Shown here: positions 36,119-38,968 of the stretch, piece by piece
Layout: the number at the start of each line of letters is the position of its first letter
How positions within the stretch are numbered: position 1 is the stretch's first letter
Source: a virus
Length of the DNA: 38,968 nucleotides
Direction: 5' to 3' (one strand)
Virus record (IMG/VR): IMGVR_UViG_3300034682_000221
Coordinates: 1 to 38,968 of that record
Notes under the pieces: generated by a model
Seen by the model: the letters and a program-made list of their open reading frames with translations, nothing else
The model's database searches: none
Told to the model about the DNA's origin: nothing
Position numbers and translations under genes: made by a program

Positions 36119-36391
36119 ATGGGTGAATTGAATATTGCTGAGCTGCTGCACCAGGTGTTTGGCCCCGGTGCGTTGCAGTGGATTGCTGTTGTTGGTGTCT
36201 GTTTAGTGGTGTGGTCGCAACTGCGTGCCGCCATCCCGCAGGCGTTCTGGGAGAAGCTGCCCCGTCCGGTGCTCGCCGTGCTGGATGTGCTCGCGGCGAA
36301 CTGGGGGAGTGCGAAGAATGGATCCGGTACTGACCAGCGCAGTGACCCGGCTCGCCCTGCTGGTAGCCGAGCAAATCCAAAGCTCCCGTGA
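36119..36391 (+). CDS. Small membrane protein of the lysis cassette
   Basis: The 90-residue product has one transmembrane helix near residues 17-36 (ALQWIAVVGVCLVVWSQL) and a C-terminal tail rich in Ser, Gly, Pro and Arg. It could be a second holin, antiholin or an inner-membrane spanin subunit, though the coiled coil expected of the last is not visible. It overlaps the next gene by 74 bases. Confidence 0.55.
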   Translation: MGELNIAELLHQVFGPGALQWIAVVGVCLVVWSQLRAAIPQAFWEKLPRPVLAVLDVLAANWGSAKNGSGTDQRSDPARPAGSRANPKLP

Positions 36392-36563
36392 GGCGGCCTA
36401 TTATGCCGAGCGAGACACCAAGCGGGAGCAGGCAACAGCGGCTCCCGCTGCTGCTTTTGCTGGCATGTTCGGCCCTGCTGCCGGGGTGTACGTATCCGGC
36501 GCCAGCGCCGAAGGCCAGCTGCTACACCACGCCACCGAGGCTGGTGTGGATGGTCAGCCCTGA
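36318..36563 (+). CDS. Lysis-cassette protein overlapping the Rz1-like gene
   Basis: This 81-residue frame starts MDPVLTSAVTRLALLVAEQI, is helical, and ends in a glycine/alanine-rich stretch (FAGMFGPAAGVYVSGAS). It encloses the start of the Rz1-like frame in another register, which is the common Rz/Rz1 layout. It lacks a clear transmembrane helix, so its identity as an inner-membrane spanin is doubtful. Confidence 0.5.
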   Translation: MDPVLTSAVTRLALLVAEQIQSSREAAYYAERDTKREQATAAPAAAFAGMFGPAAGVYVSGASAEGQLLHHATEAGVDGQP

Positions 36564-36645
36564 TGGGTGGGTGCATCTGCCACCTGATGCTCAGGCCGAG
36601 CTGACCAACTGGATTACCGATGTGCGTGAGTGCATCAAGCAATGA
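36403..36645 (+). CDS. Rz1-like outer-membrane spanin lipoprotein
   Basis: The 80-residue product has a signal peptide ending in a lipobox (LLACSALLPGC), with the cysteine at about residue 29 followed by a proline-rich stretch (TYPAPAP). This is the pattern of o-spanins that join with an inner-membrane partner to disrupt the outer membrane. The gene overlaps the 36318 frame by 161 bases in another register, as Rz1 does with Rz. Confidence 0.72.
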   Translation: MPSETPSGSRQQRLPLLLLLACSALLPGCTYPAPAPKASCYTTPPRLVWMVSPDGWVHLPPDAQAELTNWITDVRECIKQ

Positions 36646-36820
36646 GTACCGAGGCGCCGACACCGGCGACAAATCAGCATCAGACATAGTTGACCCGTTG
36701 GGCTCGACCTGCTGCCGGTGCCTCACCTAACACAAAGTCATGGGCTTCTTAACCTCAACGGACAGCGAGGGAGGGGAACCAACCTGGTGAAGTCCATGCC
36801 TTTGTGAAAGGAGTCATGCC

Positions 36821-37033
36821 ATGTTAACCGGCGCCATTCTGTTGCTTTCGCTTTGCCTGAACGTTTATGCGCTGCTCAAGCTGCGAAGAGCCACGCGAAC
36901 ACTGGATGCGAGCCATGCTGCGTTGAAGGCTGCTATCCGCAGGCTTGGCCCAGAGGTTCATGTAGGCGTGGTGCAGCGCTTTGACGTTGCCCCCGCCTCG
37001 TTGCTTGATACCGGCAACATTCGCAGACATTGA
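36821..37033 (+). CDS. Small membrane protein ahead of the HNH gene
   Basis: This 70-residue protein begins with a hydrophobic helix (LTGAILLLSLCLNVYALLKL, residues 2-21), which could be a membrane anchor, followed by a basic helix RRATRTLDASHAALKAAIRR. An AAAGGAG ribosome site lies upstream. It could be the inner-membrane spanin partner or a late exclusion protein; neither is supported further. Between 36646 and 36820 no gene is seen. Confidence 0.55.
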   Translation: MLTGAILLLSLCLNVYALLKLRRATRTLDASHAALKAAIRRLGPEVHVGVVQRFDVAPASLLDTGNIRRH

Positions 37034-37110
37034 TTTACCTTGCCGCCCAATGCTAGCGCCCTGCAGCAATGCCCATAGCAGCAGCGGGCGGACATTATTG
37101 TGGAGTGACC

Positions 37111-37470
37111 ATGCCGCCAAGACGGATGAAGCCATGCCGCCATCCTGGCGGTTGCAGTGCCCTGACCAATGACAAGTCCGGCCTGTGCGAGGCTCACCGA
37201 GTTTCTGGGTGGGAGCGATATCAGGCTGGGTTGTCCAGGCATCAGCGCGGGTATGGGTCGGCATGGGATAAGCTGCGGGAAACTATCTTGCAGCGTGATG
37301 GATACCTTTGCCTGACCTGCTTGGGCGAGGGGACATACACACCCGCGAACATTGTTGACCATGTGGTGCCAAAGGCGCACGGCGGCACGGATGACCCGAG
37401 CAACTTGGCGTCCATTTGTAGCGCTCACCATAAGGTTAAGACGGCGAACGAGCGGCTTAACCGGCGGTGA
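37111..37470 (+). CDS. HNH endonuclease of the packaging module
   Basis: The 119-residue protein has a zinc-bound HNH nuclease fold: CLTCLGEG near residue 70, the metal-binding DHVVPKAHGG, the SNLAS asparagine and a final CSAHHKVKT. HNH proteins encoded next to terminase act with it in cos cutting in HK97-type phages. ATG 37111 is preceded by GGAG. It lies ahead of the small terminase with a 283-base gap between. Confidence 0.88.
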   Translation: MPPRRMKPCRHPGGCSALTNDKSGLCEAHRVSGWERYQAGLSRHQRGYGSAWDKLRETILQRDGYLCLTCLGEGTYTPANIVDHVVPKAHGGTDDPSNLASICSAHHKVKTANERLNRR

Positions 37471-37753
37471 ACTGGCGTGAAACTGAACGCCAACCCAGAA
37501 AACCGACCTCCCCTGCCACCCTTTCGGTTAGATCCTCAAGAGATCCAAAAATGCCACCGAGATCCAGTCGCGGCGCGGGTCAGGCGGGGCGGGGGTGGTC
37601 AAATCCCTACCGCATCAGGCCCCTTAGTACCGCCGCCCAAGAACATTTACGCGAGCGAGAAATAAGGAAAATTTCCTGAAATTGGGATCCTTTTGGTGTG
37701 ACTGGCGTGACATTCGTCATCGCTGTCACGGTTTAATGATTGGAGTGTTGAAC
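37471..37753 (+). other. Probable cos / packaging region
   Basis: The 283-base gap between HNH and small terminase is not convincingly coding: two overlapping short frames (37467-37679 and 37477-37665) have low complexity and no homology clues. In HNH-containing HK97-type phages the cos site lies at this position. The GC-rich run around 37565-37640 could contain it, but the cut points cannot be identified by eye. The repeats TGAACTGGCGTGAAAC (37468) and GTGACTGGCGTGACAT (37698) could be terminase contacts. Confidence 0.45.
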
Positions 37754-38191
37754 ATGGCAAGAGCCGCCGGGGGTGGCCGCAAGGGAGGCGGTGACCTCCC
37801 CGCCGCGCCATCCAATCAAGTTATCAAGCGGGCGCCTCCCGTCCCGCCAGAGTTGCACTATGACGAGGCTCGCCTGCTGTGGCGCAGCACGGTCAAAACC
37901 TTGATCGGTCGTCAGCAGCTTACCGAAGATCATCTGCCGCTGGTGCTGGCGTACTGCAACTCGTTCGGTCTGTATCTCACGGCCGAGAAGATGGTGCTGG
38001 ATGACGGCATCACAGCCGCCACCTCTGAGGGCATCAAGAAACATCCCGCCGTTGCTGTCCGCCAAGATGCGATCTCTTCGATGGTCAGGATCGGATCGCT
38101 GCTTGGTCTTGACCCAACCAGCTATCGCCGCCTGATGGGTGGCGGTGGCGGGTCTGGCGATGATGGCGGAAATGAGTTCAAGGATTTCTGA
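37754..38191 (+). CDS. terS: Terminase small subunit, P27 family
   Basis: This 145-residue DNA-recognition subunit starts with a glycine/lysine-rich N-terminus ([12 protein letters not shown]) and has the P27 family pattern: [38 protein letters not shown], then a C-terminal [14 protein letters not shown] end. It directs terminase to the packaging site. Its stop overlaps the terL start by one base (ATG 38191). Confidence 0.93.
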   Translation: MARAAGGGRKGGGDLPAAPSNQVIKRAPPVPPELHYDEARLLWRSTVKTLIGRQQLTEDHLPLVLAYCNSFGLYLTAEKMVLDDGITAATSEGIKKHPAVAVRQDAISSMVRIGSLLGLDPTSYRRLMGGGGGSGDDGGNEFKDF

Positions 38192-38968
38192 TGGCCAAGA
38201 ACCCGAACGTCAACGCCGCGAACAAGTACGCCCGCGACGTGGTGTCGGGTCGGGTCATCGCCTGCAAGTATGTTCAGCAGGCATGTCAGCGCCACCTGGA
38301 CGATCTGGATAAGTCCAAAGAGAAGGACTACCCCTACCGGTTCGATGCCGCCAAGGCAGAACGGGCCTGCAAGTTCCTGCAACTGCTGCCGCACACCAAG
38401 GGAAAATGGCGGCGCCTGCCGCTGGACAAGCGCCGGATAACGCTGGAGCCCTGGCAGCTGTTCTTTCATGTGTGTGTGTACGGCTGGATCCGCAAGAAGG
38501 ACGGGCTGCGCCGGTTCCGGCGTGCGGCCCTGTTCGTGCCGCGCAAGAATGGCAAATCCATCGTGGCGGCGGGCAATGGCATCTACATGTTTGCGGCGGA
38601 CGATGAGCCAGGCGCGGAGGTGTACTGCGGGGCCACCACAGAAAAACAGGCGTGGGAGGTATTCAAACCCGCGATGCAGATCGCGGCCCAGCTGCCCAAC
38701 CTGCGCCGCACGTTTGGCATTCAGGTCTGCGCCAAGAAGATGCTGCGTCAGGATGGCTCGGTGTTTGAGCCGGTGATCGGTAATCCCGGCGATGGCTCAA
38801 GCCCACACCTGGCGATTGTCGATGAGTACCACGAACACGACAGCCCTGAACTGTATGACACCATGGAGACCGGCCAGGGGGCGCGAGAGCAGCCCATGAT
38901 GCTGGTGATCAGCACGGCAGGGGTTAACCCGGCTGGCCCATGCAAACAGTTCTGGGATGAGTGCGTCA
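38191..38968 (+). CDS. terL: Terminase large subunit, 5' part (join-spanning gene)
   Basis: This is the N-terminal ATPase half of the packaging motor. The Walker A motif VPRKNGKS lies at residues 116-123 and Walker B LAIVDEY at 207-213, with glutamate 212 as the catalytic residue. The frame runs off the window at base 38968 and continues from base 1 (after removing the 127-base repeat) to give 581 residues. The adenine-binding Q-motif region is [10 protein letters not shown], near residue 83. It is a typical HK97-type large terminase. Confidence 0.95.
   Translation, partial: MAKNPNVNAANKYARDVVSGRVIACKYVQQACQRHLDDLDKSKEKDYPYRFDAAKAERACKFLQLLPHTKGKWRRLPLDKRRITLEPWQLFFHVCVYGWIRKKDGLRRFRRAALFVPRKNGKSIVAAGNGIYMFAADDEPGAEVYCGATTEKQAWEVFKPAMQIAAQLPNLRRTFGIQVCAKKMLRQDGSVFEPVIGNPGDGSSPHLAIVDEYHEHDSPELYDTMETGQGAREQPMMLVISTAGVNPAGPCKQFWDECV
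38842..38968. repeat. Terminal direct repeat, right copy
   Basis: This is identical to bases 1-127. It marks the end of the circle at 38,841 bp. Confidence 0.97.

Noticed and set aside
37467-37679. Two overlapping short frames between HNH and small terminase genes
   Set aside because: Low-complexity proline/arginine-rich products; position fits a cos region better than a gene.
1-38968. CRISPR arrays, tRNA or rRNA genes, insertion sequences, protelomerase
   Set aside because: No regularly spaced repeats, cloverleaf, transposase or telomerase-like frame was seen on reading both strands.

Overview
The window is the whole genome of a temperate, tailed phage, read once around a circle. Bases 1-127 are repeated exactly at 38842-38968, and the terminase large-subunit frame runs unbroken across that join. 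The natural molecule is therefore about 38,841 bp and circular (or circularly permuted), and the 127-base overlap looks like assembler redundancy. The host is most likely Aeromonas. The base composition is GC-rich, and the LuxR-type protein closely resembles, from memory, the Aeromonas C4-homoserine-lactone receptor AhyR.

Late genes occupy one strand from 35426 through the join to 19223: lysis genes (holin-like, lysozyme-like, spanin-like), HNH nuclease, a probable cos region, P27-type small terminase, large terminase, HK97-type portal, protease and capsid, head-tail connectors, tail tube, tail chaperones made by a frameshift, a tape measure of 767 residues, a lambda-like tail tip with a 1743-residue J protein, and a tail fibre. 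This is a siphovirus. A small zinc-ribbon membrane protein with its own promoter and terminator is inserted among the head genes.

From 19.3 to 24.8 kb the element looks like a plasmid. It has an IncFII-type RepA under apparent antisense-RNA and pseudoknot control (a UUGGCG loop and a matching CGCCAA), a downstream origin with a perfect DnaA box, a dif-like XerCD site, and a ParA/ribbon-helix-helix partition pair with AT-rich candidate centromere sites. No protelomerase is visible. This is best read as a circular phage-plasmid that may also integrate, since it has a full-length tyrosine integrase (27308-28486) and a second, minimal tyrosine recombinase (31213-31902).

The decision circuitry is unusually rich. 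A CI-type repressor (24164-24784) keeps the S24 serine but has alanine at the expected catalytic lysine, so RecA-stimulated self-cleavage is doubtful. A perfect LexA box (19302-19317) sits just before a 65-residue gene of unknown function, an attractive candidate SOS-induced antirepressor. A complete LuxR-type autoinducer receptor with no LuxI partner is encoded at 34206-35054. Two palindromes of the lux/rhl-box type lie between a divergent XRE regulator (21383-21793) and a small open frame (21986-22174), one of them at the right distance for activation of the latter. A second divergent control region (32180-32314) carries four 16-bp operators, and a second, stand-alone LuxR-type HTH protein is encoded at 23426-23794. 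I infer that lysis-lysogeny can be switched by both DNA damage and host quorum signal acting through small proteins; the sequence supports the parts, not yet the wiring.

The early region from 25 to 34 kb is a dense series of small accessory genes (Cro-like, Q-like antiterminator candidate, Lar-like zinc proteins, adenine methyltransferase, many unknowns). No helicase, primase, polymerase or recombination gene was recognised, so RepA may be the only element-encoded replication initiator.
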